Both the position numbers and the translations under genes were made by a program. Positions 34,949 to 46,400 of a stretch of DNA of 61,329 nt are shown in pieces. Position 1 is the first letter of the stretch. Every line of letters begins with the position of its first letter. The notes under the pieces are model-generated. The model was not told the origin of the DNA and ran no database searches. It was given only the letters and a program-made list of their open reading frames with translations. The stretch is from positions 1 through 61,329 of the forward strand of contig NZ_CAJYOJ010000016.1 of assembly GCF_913776295.1 (NCBI RefSeq), given 5' to 3'. Source of the stretch: an uncultured Pedobacter sp. (GTDB taxonomy: Bacteria; Bacteroidota; Bacteroidia; Sphingobacteriales; Sphingobacteriaceae).

Positions 34949-35083
34949 TTATTTAAACTGCGTCCGTTTATTGCCTAAAATATTTAGGAGTAGGAGGTTA
35001 AGTAAAATGACAGGAAACAGCACCACACTAACAACAGTTGCTGCCAGGGCTTTTGGATTTAAGGTGTGATTTTCAATCTTCAT
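34949..35083 (-). CDS. ilvE leader peptide (branched-chain attenuator)
   Basis: A 44-aa frame from ATG 35083 to TAA 34949. Residues 17-36 read VVSVVLFPVILLNLLLLNIL, with 15 of 20 being Val, Leu or Ile; the end is GNKRTQFK. Codons 40-42 (CGG ACG CAG) carry GGACGC, complementary to the first arm of the terminator that follows. This arrangement is classical for ribosome-mediated attenuation. A small membrane protein is an alternative reading of the hydrophobic run, but would not explain the paired terminator arm. Confidence 0.82.
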   Translation of the reverse strand: MKIENHTLNPKALAATVVSVVLFPVILLNLLLLNILGNKRTQFK

Positions 35084-35105
35084 TTTTATCTCATTGTTTA
35101 TAAAA

Positions 35106-35136
35106 CCAATTTAGTTTTTGGTTCATTAATATGCAA
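35106..35136 (-). promoter_or_regulatory. Candidate promoter of the ilvE leader
   Basis: On the - strand TTG (35136-35134), 20 nt, then TAAATTGG (35113-35106), one base off TAnnTTTG. The leader ATG lies about 20 bp downstream. Confidence 0.5.
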
Positions 35137-35671
35137 GAGAAATCAGAAAAAAGTTAAATCGAAATATAATTTTACAATTTTGGTTAATATTGAAATATAG
35201 TTCTTTATTAATGCGCAATTTGTGATTTAATGTCGATAGATGTAGACTGAATATCAAAACGGTATACGGTCTGTTTATTATGCTTGCATTATAAATTTTC
35301 TATTTTTCTGCCTAAAATGCCCTAACACGTAAAAAAATTGAAAATTTGTGAGGTATTTTAGTGATGAAATTATTAAGAAAACCGCCTTAATAACTTCGTA
35401 AGCAACCGGGATTCTAGGTGTTTGAAATTGATTGGAAATAGTAAAATCAGTTACCTGTAGAGGCTGAAGCGATGAAATCGCAAAATATAAGGAATATTGA
35501 TTTTTATATGGATATTTTGGATACTGTAGTTATTGGATTTTAGTTCCGGGGCTATCAAAGTGAAGGATGCTGAAACAAGTTTAGCATGGCAATCGCCTCG
35601 TTAAAAATATTTAAACCAGCGATTCATTTGTGACCGATATCGAACTCAAGTTAGAAAATTTCACAATAACG
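35137..35671. other. Intergenic region between the ilvE leader and atpC
   Basis: AT-rich DNA without a convincing gene. A diverged copy of the ATGCTGAA/TTCAGCAT repeat lies near 35565-35590. Short frames exist, such as a 23-codon one starting near 35473, but nothing supports them. Confidence 0.5.
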
Positions 35672-35707
35672 AAAAAAGCCTCCTGATTTTTAAATCACGA
35701 GGCTTTT
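35672..35707 (-). terminator. Terminator of atpD-atpC
   Basis: AAAAGCCTC (35674-35682) pairs with GAGGCTTTT (35699-35707), with an inner TGATTT/AAATCA stem. On the - strand it is followed by a T-run. Confidence 0.85.
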
Positions 35708-35727
35708 GTTCAGTATGACGAATCAGA

Positions 35728-35973
35728 TTAAGCGATACCTTCAGCTAAAACCACTACTTTATTGTGGATAGCCTCAACCACACCGCCTTTAATAAAAAAG
35801 CGTTGCTCATCGGCTTTATTTGCTTTAATAATTACTTCTCCATCTTCCAAAGTTGAGATGATAGCGGCGTGGTCTCTTAAAATCTGAAAAGAACCCAAAG
35901 TACCAGGAACCGTAACAGCGGTTACTTCACCTTCGAATACTTTTTTATCTGGAGTTAATATTTCTAAATTCAT
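35728..35973 (-). CDS. atpC: ATP synthase F1 epsilon subunit
   Basis: An 81-aa beta-sandwich domain: MNLEILTPDKKVFEGEVTAV, GTLGSFQILRDHAAIISTLE and FIKGGVVEAIHNKVVVLAE are typical. It lacks the C-terminal helical hairpin of the roughly 135-aa E. coli epsilon, which is common in Bacteroidota and would remove that inhibitory element. It is 75 bp after atpD on the same strand. Confidence 0.93.
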   Translation of the reverse strand: MNLEILTPDKKVFEGEVTAVTVPGTLGSFQILRDHAAIISTLEDGEVIIKANKADEQRFFIKGGVVEAIHNKVVVLAEGIA

Positions 35974-36048
35974 TTTTTTTTAGTTTGGCGTATCGCGTGG
36001 GGCGTGGGGCGTTTAAAAACGCTTAGCACCTAACGCTTAGCGCGTTTC

Positions 36049-37629
<1,581 letters not shown>

Positions 37630-37750
37630 TTATTCTTGCTGAATTTTAAATATATATTACAAAATTTTTCAACACACGAAATCTTATCAAATTTTGGCGC
37701 AAAATCCGCTTAAAAAGCGATCATGTCCGAATCATTAATCGCAATCAAAG

Positions 37751-38269
37751 TTAAAAAGTATAACCCAGTCCGATTCCTATAGTTAATATGGTTTCATCAC
37801 CCGTTATCAGTAGTGCACCAGTTCTGTACATTAATCCTCCTGTTGGTTTTTGGTGTCTAAAGCCAACCCTAATCATCACCGGGGTTTTAACGGCTTTGTT
37901 ATCAAAATTATAATCATATCCGTTAATCGTAAGCAACTGTCCGGAAAAACCATTTAATGGTTTTAATATCGTTAGACCGATACCCGTTTCGAAGAAATTT
38001 TTTGATGTGTTACTTTTGCTTAGGAGAAGGTTTGCCTCCAGTGGAAAAATTAATACCTCATCAAGGGTTGAAAAACCAACCCGGGGAACTATCTTAACTT
38101 TTTTGCTTAATTGAAATATCCTGTCATAATTGATCGAATATACACCGCCATTTCCAAGAAGTTCGGCATAAATGCTGTTTTTTTTGATGTAAGGTTTGAT
38201 TAACGTTGAATCCTGGGCAACGGCTTTAAAGCCAATCATAAATAATAGAGCCGTTAAAATGGGTTTCAT
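37751..38269 (-). CDS. Small outer-membrane beta-barrel-like protein
   Basis: A 172-aa exported protein. A signal peptide (KPILTALLFMIGFKAVAQ) is followed by Gly- and Tyr-rich beta-strands (YAELLGNGGVYSINYDRIF, FFETGIGLTILKPL, LTIGIGLGYTF) with a terminal Phe, typical of outer-membrane barrels. No named family recognised. It is divergent from the RmlD-like gene. Confidence 0.75.
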   Translation of the reverse strand: MKPILTALLFMIGFKAVAQDSTLIKPYIKKNSIYAELLGNGGVYSINYDRIFQLSKKVKIVPRVGFSTLDEVLIFPLEANLLLSKSNTSKNFFETGIGLTILKPLNGFSGQLLTINGYDYNFDNKAVKTPVMIRVGFRHQKPTGGLMYRTGALLITGDETILTIGIGLGYTF

Positions 38270-38361
38270 CTTTATCTTTGGTTTTGTAATTGATTAACGA
38301 TAAAATTTGTCACAAACCTATTACAATTAGTTGTGATTGACAAAAATAAATTGGCGTAAAG

Positions 38362-39264
38362 ATGAAAAGAATACTGGTTACTGGCAGCAACGGGCTTTTA
38401 GGTCAGAAAATAACAGAAAAGGTTTTAGCTGAAGGGCGGGTAGAACTGATTGCTACCTCTAAAGGTGAGAACCGTTATCCGGTTAAAAAGGGGTTTAGTT
38501 ATGCCGAAATGGATATCTTAAATCCTGAACAGGTAAAGGCGGTTATTGAAAGATATTGTCCCGATGCAGTTATCCATACTGCTGCAATGACAAATGTAGA
38601 TACCTGTGAGGAAAATAAAACACTTTGCCGTAAGTTAAACGTTGATGCGGTTGAAACTTTATTATCTCTCTGTACGGAAAAAAATATCCGGTTTGTCCAT
38701 TTAAGCACTGATTTTGTTTTTGATGGAAAAAACGGGCCTTATAGAGAGGAAGATGCGGTAAATCCGGTAAGTTATTATGGCGAATCGAAGGTGATGGCTG
38801 AAGAGCTGATCAGGCAATCGAAAGCAAATTATGCTATTTTAAGAACCATATTGGTGTATGGCATTAGCCATGATATGAGCCGGAGCAATATAGTGCTTTG
38901 GGCTAAAGGCGCCCTGGAAAAAGCATCGCCCATCAAAGTAGTGAACGATCAGTGGCGCATGCCGACCCTGGCAGAAGATTTAGCCGAGGCCTGCCTGTTA
39001 GCCGTTGAGCAAGATGCCAGGGGTATATACCACATATCAGGCAAAGATTACATGAGTATTGCTGATTTAGTGAGAAAAGTTGCCGATTATTGGAAGCTGG
39101 ATCAGTCGCTTATCAATGAAATTAGTTCAGCAAGTTTAAACCAAACGGCTAAACGGCCTGCAAAAACTGGATTTGTGTTGGATAAGGCCATTAAAGATTT
39201 AGGCTACAATCCGCATTCTTTTGAGGAGGGATTATTAATTTTGGAGCAACAGATAGCGCGGTAG
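38362..39264 (+). CDS. RmlD-like NAD(P)-dependent sugar-nucleotide reductase
   Basis: A 300-aa extended short-chain dehydrogenase. The cofactor motif GSNGLLGQ is at residues 8-15, the active-site Ser/Thr in HLSTDFVFDG, and the Tyr/Lys pair in VSYYGESKVMAE. The C-terminal GIYHISGKDYMSIADLV fits the RmlD (dTDP-4-dehydrorhamnose reductase) substrate-binding family. No other sugar-nucleotide genes are nearby, so the substrate is uncertain. Confidence 0.82.
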   Translation: MKRILVTGSNGLLGQKITEKVLAEGRVELIATSKGENRYPVKKGFSYAEMDILNPEQVKAVIERYCPDAVIHTAAMTNVDTCEENKTLCRKLNVDAVETLLSLCTEKNIRFVHLSTDFVFDGKNGPYREEDAVNPVSYYGESKVMAEELIRQSKANYAILRTILVYGISHDMSRSNIVLWAKGALEKASPIKVVNDQWRMPTLAEDLAEACLLAVEQDARGIYHISGKDYMSIADLVRKVADYWKLDQSLINEISSASLNQTAKRPAKTGFVLDKAIKDLGYNPHSFEEGLLILEQQIAR

Positions 39265-39341
39265 TCCTGAGTCAGTAGTCTTAAGTCTTAACATTATTAA
39301 ACAATAAAATAATTTACAGTATACCTTAAATAAAAAATACA

Positions 39342-39806
39342 ATGGCATTACAAATTGGCGATACCGCCCCGGATTTTAAATTATACAGTTCTGATTTAAC
39401 AGAAGTTTCACTATCTGGCTTTAAAGGCAAAAAAGTAATTATTCACTTTTTCCCCATGGCTTTTACCGGAACATGTACAGAGCAGTTATGCGCTATGCGT
39501 GATAATTTCAGTTATTACGAAGGAATAAATGCGCAGGTAATCGGTATTTCTGTAGACTCTCCTTTCTCGTTAGGTAAATTTAAAGAAGAGCAAAAGTACC
39601 AGTTCCCGTTATTATCTGATTTTAACAAAGAAGTATCGGCAATATATGGTGCTTTTTATGATGAATTTTTCTTCGGATTAAAAGGTGTTTCTAAAAGAGC
39701 AGCCTTTGTGATTGATGAAGAAGGAAAAATTGCTTATGCCGAGGTTTTGGAAAATGCAAAGGATCTGCCTGATTTCAAAGCGATTAATAATATCATAAGC
39801 GCATAA
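39342..39806 (+). CDS. Peroxiredoxin (AhpC/TSA family)
   Basis: A 154-aa thiol peroxidase. The active site FTGTCTEQLCAMRD holds the candidate peroxidatic Cys45 and a nearby Cys50 that could be the resolving residue, as in Bcp/PrxQ-like proteins. The thioredoxin fold (IIHFFPMAFTG, FPLLSDFNKEVSAIYGA) is intact. A perfect TGCAAATTTGCA palindrome overlaps its stop region (39807-39818). Confidence 0.9.
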   Translation: MALQIGDTAPDFKLYSSDLTEVSLSGFKGKKVIIHFFPMAFTGTCTEQLCAMRDNFSYYEGINAQVIGISVDSPFSLGKFKEEQKYQFPLLSDFNKEVSAIYGAFYDEFFFGLKGVSKRAAFVIDEEGKIAYAEVLENAKDLPDFKAINNIISA

Positions 39807-39851
39807 TGCAAATTTGCAAAGAATTATTTTGAGATTTTTTTAAAAATTTAG

Positions 39852-39882
39852 TTGGAAATTAAAATCTCAAGTTATACCTTTG
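39852..39882 (+). promoter_or_regulatory. Promoter of tRNA-Arg
   Basis: TTG (39852-39854), 20 nt, then TACCTTTG (39875-39882), an exact TAnnTTTG. The tRNA begins 24 bp downstream. Confidence 0.75.
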
Positions 39883-39905
39883 CAGTCCGTTAACGATACG
39901 GAAAC

Positions 39906-39979
39906 GCATTCGTAGCTCAATTGGATAGAGCATCTCACTACGGATGAGAAGGTTTGGGGTTCGAATCCCTACGAGTGCA
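39906..39979 (+). tRNA. tRNA-Arg(ACG)
   Basis: A 74-nt cloverleaf. The acceptor stem pairs GCATTCG with CGAGTGC (one G-T), D-arm GCTC/GAGC, anticodon arm TCTCA/TGAGA with loop CTACGGA, and T-arm TGGGG/CCCTA around TTCGAAT. Anticodon ACG (A34, normally modified to inosine) reads CGU, CGC and CGA. CCA is not encoded. Confidence 0.95.
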
Positions 39980-39984
39980 CAGAG

Positions 39985-40013
39985 AAGCCTTAGAGAAATC
40001 TAAGGCTTTTTTT
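39985..40013 (+). terminator. Terminator of tRNA-Arg
   Basis: AAGCCTTAGA (39985-39994), GAAA loop, TCTAAGGCTT (39999-40008), then T. Confidence 0.88.
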
Positions 40014-40021
40014 ATAGAATT

Positions 40022-41282
40022 CTAACCTCTGTCTAGACCGTCAGTGTATCCCATAGATTTAAGTCTTTCCTTTATAACCTTATCGATTTTAGCCTTAGCA
40101 GTATAAAAGGCAAGAGTTTTCAGTGAATCTGGTCGGGGGAGCTTAACAAAATTTTCAAAGTCAATTGCAGTTTTGTAGATTCTTAGATGACTTAGTTTAT
40201 TTAATTTATCTATATCTGTCAATGTGGTAAAGGTTTTGCAGTTCAATAACTTAATATCTTTTAGGTCTTTTAAGGGCTGATCAAAGTGTAGCTCCTTTAA
40301 TTGTGCATTGTCCTCAACTCGCAAAGTTCTTAACTTCCCAAAGTTTGATATATTACTTAAACTGTTAAAACCTCGTACCCAAACAATTTCTAAGTTTTCA
40401 ATATTATTTTTTCCTATTTCCTCAATATTGCTTCGACCACCAAGGATAATCTTTAAGGTCTTGAGTTCTTTGAGTTTGTTAATAAAGTGTAGTGGAGCCT
40501 TGGAAATTGAATTCAGATTTAGCTGATTCAATTGACTAAGTTCACCTATAGAATCGATGTTTTTGGTATGTCCACAGACCATTAGTGTGGTTAAGTTTTG
40601 GTAGTTTCTCAGGTGGCCTAAATCAAATGCTTTTGTTCTGGTTTCTGTCAGCATTAGGTATTTAATCTTATGGAGATTTTCCGCACCCAATATTTCGCTT
40701 TCTTTCATTTCAAAAATACCAAGTCCAAATCGTTCAAGGTGCATAAGTTTAGTAACGATCTCCAAGTTTTTAACTTCCAACATGCAATCCAGCGACAAAT
40801 ATTTTACATCAGGTATCCATTCCAGATTTTTACAGTCGAAGGTGTGCCCATAGAACCTGACACCAAAATGGGAATTATACTGCTTACAAAGGTTGTTAAT
40901 CTCACTGAGAAGTTTGTCAGTATAAAATTTATCGGAAAATTGTACGATGACATCCCAACCTAATTTGATTTGTTGTTCGATTATCTGAAGGTCAAGTTCC
41001 TTTGGATTTTGGATTCTGTTTTGTGGGATCATGAGCATTACTTTGAGCGTCCAAGATAATCGATCCGAATTCAAAATGCAATGAGTATTTGGGATCTGAT
41101 TATCTTCAGCCAGTTTTAAAAGGATTTCTTTAAACTATTTTTGTATTCAACTTTCCCTTCTGTTGCGTCAGTAATCTCAGTCTTCAAAGTGCTTATAAAA
41201 AATGAAGAGATGTTGAGTTTATTAATTTTGGTTTAACGATTACGCCTTCCTTAATTAGTTAATGAAATTCCTTTTCAATCAT
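40022..41282 (-). pseudogene. Decayed leucine-rich-repeat protein gene
   Basis: The readable part (41074-40022, TTG start, 350 aa) has LRR-like units (LEWIPDVKYLSLDC, HLRNYQNLTTLMVCG, ELSQLNQLNLNSI, NFGKLRTLRVEDN). Coding-like sequence continues upstream without an ATG: FKEILLKLAEDNQIPNTHCI precedes residue 1 in frame. Further up a second frame reads STLKTEITDATEGKVEYKNS and a third reads LIKEGVIVKPKLIN after ATG 41282, MIEKEFH and a TAA. The segments join if one T is restored in a T-run near 41205 and another near 41137. So the gene looks broken by two one-base deletions and a stop, or the shifts are homopolymer sequencing errors. Confidence 0.6.
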
Positions 41283-41417
41283 TGTGGTATCTCTTAGTTA
41301 AGATATATCATTCAGTCTGAAAGATAGTTAATAAACTATCGTAACGGTTATTACAATAGGATAAACCTGGTTCCCCTATTTCTATTTACCGTAAATAAGT
41401 TCTATTTTTACTCATCA

Positions 41418-41996
41418 ATGGACCAGGATTACGCCACATACGATGACGGTAAATTACTTTCGCTATTAATAGCACGGGATAATGGGGCGTTTTCAGAAAT
41501 TTATAGCCGGTATTGGCCATTACTCTACAAACATGCTTTGCGGATGCTCAAGGATGAGAACGAAAGTGAAGATGTGGTGCAGGAAGTATTCACAAAGTTA
41601 TGGCAGAAAGCACCGCAACTAGCTGTTGATACATCTATTGGTGCCTATCTCTATGTTTCTACGAGGAATGCGATTTTAAATTTTTTTAGTAAAAACCAGG
41701 TACACCATGCTTATCTGACAGATCTTGGTCAATTTTTGGATCAGGCGCAGGAAATTACCGATCACCTTATCAGGGAAAAAATCCTGGCCAAACTGATAGA
41801 GGAGGAAATCGAAAAACTCCCACCCAGAATGCGTGAGGTTTTTGAATTAAAGCGAAAACAAAATCTTTCCTACAAAGAAATTGCAGCGGTTATGGATATT
41901 TCTGAACTCACGGTTAAAACCCAAATGAACAAAGCTATTTCTACGCTGCGTGCCAAATTTGGTCAGCATTTACCTTCTTTTTTTATCACATTGTAG
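41418..41996 (+). CDS. FecI-type ECF sigma factor
   Basis: A 192-aa sigma factor. Region 2 is FSEIYSRYWPLLYKHALRML with ESEDVVQEVFTKLWQK. Region 4 is LPPRMREVFELKRKQNLSYK and EIAAVMDISELTVKTQMNKA. It is followed by FecR, SusC and SusD, the standard trans-envelope signalling order in Bacteroidota. It is expected to be released or activated by FecR and to drive the susCD-like operon. Confidence 0.92.
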   Translation: MDQDYATYDDGKLLSLLIARDNGAFSEIYSRYWPLLYKHALRMLKDENESEDVVQEVFTKLWQKAPQLAVDTSIGAYLYVSTRNAILNFFSKNQVHHAYLTDLGQFLDQAQEITDHLIREKILAKLIEEEIEKLPPRMREVFELKRKQNLSYKEIAAVMDISELTVKTQMNKAISTLRAKFGQHLPSFFITL

Positions 41997-42098
41997 GGTT
42001 TTCCTCAGAAAATTAATAAAAAAGTAAATTTTTTTAATGTTGGATACAACATTGATCTGAGCTGCCTGTCATTACTATTATACTTCCTATAAAAAAAC

Positions 42099-43277
42099 AT
42101 GAACAAACAAACGATAAGTGGATTTATCAGAGACTATCTGCATAATAAACTTAATGAAAAACAAAAAGCCCAGCTGGAAACCTGGTATTTGTTAAAAACT
42201 GAAGAAAATAAATCGGTTGATCCGCCAATAGCATACGAAAAGTTGGAAGCAAAAATCTGGAATAAAATTCTTTCTGAGGTTTCGCAAACGGAAGCGGAAT
42301 TGCCAAAAGTTCGGCAGCTGAACAGGCCGTACAAAAGGATTATTTCTATTGGAGTTGCAGCAAGCGTACTATTGATTGCTGGCATAGGCTATCTGACACT
42401 TAAAAGTAATGATACCACTCCAGACCGGTTTGTCATTGCAAAAAAATACGACCTGCCTGCTGGTACGGACAAGGCTACTTTAACTTTATCTGATGGTAAG
42501 GTGATTGATTTAAATAAAGACGCCGTTGGAAAAATTGCTACTGAGGCTGGAATAGAAATTATAAAAGCTGCAGATGGAACATTAATTTACAAAGCTTTAA
42601 ATAACGGTAAGGGTGATGGCTTTAATACCATTACTACACCTATTGGCGGGCAATACGCAGTTGTTTTGCCTGATGGTTCGAAAGTTTGGTTAAATGCAGG
42701 GTCCTCTTTGAAATATCCGACGGCTTTTGCTGCGAATGGAAGAGACGTGACCTTAACAGGTGAGGGGTATTTCGAAGTGGCGCATGTGGAAGGGCCTAAA
42801 GGTAGGATGCCATTTTCCGTAACCGTAATTAAAAACCAAACGCCATCAGAAAAAGTGGAGGTTTTAGGTACGCATTTCAACATCAATGCTTATGCTGATG
42901 AACCTTTCATTAATACTACCTTATTAAAGGGAAGTGTTAAGGTTGCCCTAAGCGATAATAAAATGGCATTACTTAAACCAGGGCAAATGGCAAGGTTAGG
43001 TAATGAAAACATCAAGGTGCAACAGGCAGATACCGAAATGGCTGTTGCCTGGAAAAATGGAGAATTTGTATTCAGGGAAGATTTACGTACTGCAATGAGA
43101 AAGGTAGCACGATGGTACAACGTTGAAATCGTATATGAAGAAACGGCACCGGCAGATTTAATGCTCGGAGGTTGGATGTCGAGAGGTACCGATATTTCAG
43201 AAGTACTCAATCATATTCAGTTAACCGGAAAAGTACACTTTAAATTGGAAGGAAGGAGGGTAATCGTTTCTAAATAA
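42099..43277 (+). CDS. FecR-family anti-sigma factor
   Basis: A 392-aa inner-membrane protein. The cytoplasmic N-terminus (1-80) ends in a transmembrane helix at about 81-100. The periplasmic FecR domain (TITTPIGGQYAVVLPDGSKV, LNAGSSLKYP, VTLTGEGYFEVAH, VEVLGTHFNINAY) and a DUF4974-like C-terminal domain (FREDLRTAMRKVARWYNVEI) follow. It couples the SusC STN domain to the sigma factor 102 bp upstream. Confidence 0.92.
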   Translation: MNKQTISGFIRDYLHNKLNEKQKAQLETWYLLKTEENKSVDPPIAYEKLEAKIWNKILSEVSQTEAELPKVRQLNRPYKRIISIGVAASVLLIAGIGYLTLKSNDTTPDRFVIAKKYDLPAGTDKATLTLSDGKVIDLNKDAVGKIATEAGIEIIKAADGTLIYKALNNGKGDGFNTITTPIGGQYAVVLPDGSKVWLNAGSSLKYPTAFAANGRDVTLTGEGYFEVAHVEGPKGRMPFSVTVIKNQTPSEKVEVLGTHFNINAYADEPFINTTLLKGSVKVALSDNKMALLKPGQMARLGNENIKVQQADTEMAVAWKNGEFVFREDLRTAMRKVARWYNVEIVYEETAPADLMLGGWMSRGTDISEVLNHIQLTGKVHFKLEGRRVIVSK

Positions 43278-43417
43278 CATCAAAACGATTCCAAAAAAAC
43301 CAGAAGTGCTTGGCGGCACCCCTGGCTAATTGGCAGTCGACTATAAATAAATCAACTAATCACGCATAAGGTCTTGATTTCGAAGCCTAGGCCAAATGCA
43401 TTAAACCAAACAAACAA

Positions 43418-46400
43418 ATGTATAAAAATTTTACTTCACTCGGGTTGCCCAGCAGGCAGCTCCGCAAACTGCTACACGTTATGCGATTGACGGCTGTGAT
43501 CTTCTTGGCGGCTTTAATGCAATTAAGTGCATCAACCAAGGCACAAAAAGTTTCCCTTGTTGAAAAAAATGCACCGTTGGAAAGCGTACTGAAAGAAATT
43601 CGCAGACAAAGCGGATATAATATCATCTATGATCTTAATCTGATTCTGGACGCCAAACCGGTATCCATTCAGGTGAATCAGGTGAATGTTTTAGAAGCCG
43701 TTCAAAAGTCGTTAAACAACCAGCCGCTTACTTTTTCTGTAGATGGTAAAACCATAGTAATTAAGGAAAGAAGTATTACAGATAAACTGGTTGATCTGGT
43801 GAAAGACATTGATGTTAAAGTAAGCATCAGAGATTCGTTAGGACGTCCGCTTCCCGGCGCTAACGTATATAATAAAACTATTAATAAGATGTACGTAACA
43901 GATAAAACAGGCGACATTATCATTAAAGATGTGCCTGCCAATGGTTATGTATTACAAATCTCCTATATAGGATATAAAGGGGAAGAAATTTTTGTGGACA
44001 GAAAAACTGTTAGCTATTACGTAAAACTAACGGCGGCTTCATCAGCGCTGGAAGAGGTTGCTGTGGTATCTAACGGATATCAGAAAATCAGTAAAGAACG
44101 GGCTGCCGGTGCTTATAGTACCATTTCGGGAAAAGAACTGGAAGGAACGCCTGCCGTTAACCTTATGGAACGTTTGGAAGGTAAGGTAGCTGGTGTTAAG
44201 TTTAATATCAGGGGTAACAATATACAGATCCGTGGCGTAAATAGTTATGCCGGGGCTAGTGGTACACCATTAATTGTGCTAGACGGCTTTCCATTGATGG
44301 ATCCCAGCGACAGGGCTCAATTAACCAAAATTACCAGTGGAAATACTTTTGGTAATTCCATTATTAGCAGTATCAATATTGCGGATATTGAGCAAATCAC
44401 TTTCCTGAAGGATGCTTCGGCTACCTCCATCTGGGGTTCACGTGCGGCTAACGGCGTAATTGTGATTGATACCAAGAAAGGCCGCAAAGGTATATCACAA
44501 GTTAACCTTAGCTACAATTTAGGTATTTCTAAAAATCCGTCCATTGCCAATCAGCGCTGGATGAATGCGGCACAATACATAGATCTGGAACAGGAAATGG
44601 TAGATAAAGGTTTTCTGGTAGATCCGGCTTCGGCAACACCTGGAAATGCCATTTATACACCTAATAATAGTGAGGCTACCGAATGGATGTTTCGCGTAAA
44701 ACGTGGTACGGCAACTGCCGCAGAACGCGATGCCGCTTTAGCTGAACTTGCCATGCATGATGGGGAAGGACAGGTAGAAAATAATCTGTTGCAAAATGCG
44801 GTCAACCATCAATATAATCTTTCTTATTCAGGAGGGTCTGAAAATAGTACCTTTTACGTTTCAGGTAATTACACTAAGGATATTCCAATTTTCAAAAGCA
44901 ATTTTGCTGAAAATGGTTTTGTAAATGCCAATACCAGCACATCCCTTTTTAATAAACGGATTACACTGAGGGCATTAATCAATTATCAGTACTCCAAATC
45001 TCAATACAATGCCTCTGCTGTTGATGCCCTTTCAGTAAGTACCACTGCTCTCAGACCTTACGATTTGTTAGTGGATGCCAATGGAAACAGTATTGGTAGA
45101 ACCATTATTTTCCGTCAATCGGTGGCCAATACCATGATGGCACAAGGCTATCTGCCTTTCAGTTACAGTGCCGTAGATGAACTCAATTACTCCAATACCA
45201 TTGCCAGAAATAATGTAATCAGACTGAATGCCGGAATCAATGGTAAAATTACAAACTGGTTAAATGCAGATGTTTCTATCTCCAACCAGAGACAGTTCGC
45301 ATCTTCTTATACACTTAATGAGCTAAATAGTTATAACGGTAGAATCCTGGTGAATACAGGCACCGTCGTAACCAATGGCAAACTTGTTTATAACGTACCT
45401 TATGGTGGAAGATATATTACCTATGGCAACAACTCATCAGAAACGGCCTTAAGGGGGCAATTAAATGCTGACGTCACCTTCGCTAAAGATCATCATTTTA
45501 CAGCCATCGCCGGAACTGAATTACGGGAAACCCAATCAGGCAATACATCGGAAACCCGGTATGGTTATAATGAAGATACCGGAGCTGTCGGCATCGCAAA
45601 TCCAAGCGTTTCTTACATGACCATGTATGGTTATACGCAAACATTAGGCAATAATCTTAGTGGCTTGGTTAGGAGCAGAAAACGCTTTCTTTCGTATTAT
45701 AGCAATGCCTCTTATAATTATAAAGATAAGTATTTTGCTACGGGGAGCGTCCGTTTTGACGATTACACCATGATGGGGGTAGACCGTAGTAAAAGAGCTA
45801 AACCATTTTGGTCATTAGGTTTGAGATGGAATGCCAATCAGGAGGAGTTTATTAAAAGTACAGACTGGCTGAATACGCTGGCCTTAAGGGCTACCATTGG
45901 AACTTCCGGTGTGGTGCCACAGGGCGGTTCAAATATTCCCGTTCTAACGCTTACCGGCAGCGATTCCCGTACTGGTCAGCCCGTTGCCAGTATCGAAACA
46001 CCGGCAAATTCTGATTTGGGATGGGAAACCACAAGGCAGGGTAATATTGGGGTAGACTTTGGTTTTTTCAAAGGGCGGTTAAATGGTAGTTTCGATGTTT
46101 ATACCAAACGTACACGAGGTCTTTTGGCTAATTTTAATTACAATGCTACTTATGGTTGGCCAAGTTTAACCTTCAATAGTGGAACATTAAGCGGTCATGG
46201 TTACGAATTTTCTCTTAATGGTGAACCCTTGAGGGTAGGAAAGTTCAACTGGAAATCAGTATTTAATTTTGGATATACTACCAATAAAGTTACCGATGCC
46301 CGTTTTGAAAATAATGCCAGTAGCCTGGTTGGTGCTGCTACATCAGTAAATGGCATGGTTTTGGGATCATTGTATGTTTACAAATGGGCAGGCCTGGACA

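Noticed and set aside
35473..35544. A 23-codon frame in the ilvE-atpC spacer
   Set aside because: No promoter, ribosome site or compositional support; probably chance.
39906..41282. Genomic island integrated at tRNA-Arg
   Set aside because: No integrase and no duplicated tRNA 3' end was seen. The tRNA has its own promoter and terminator.
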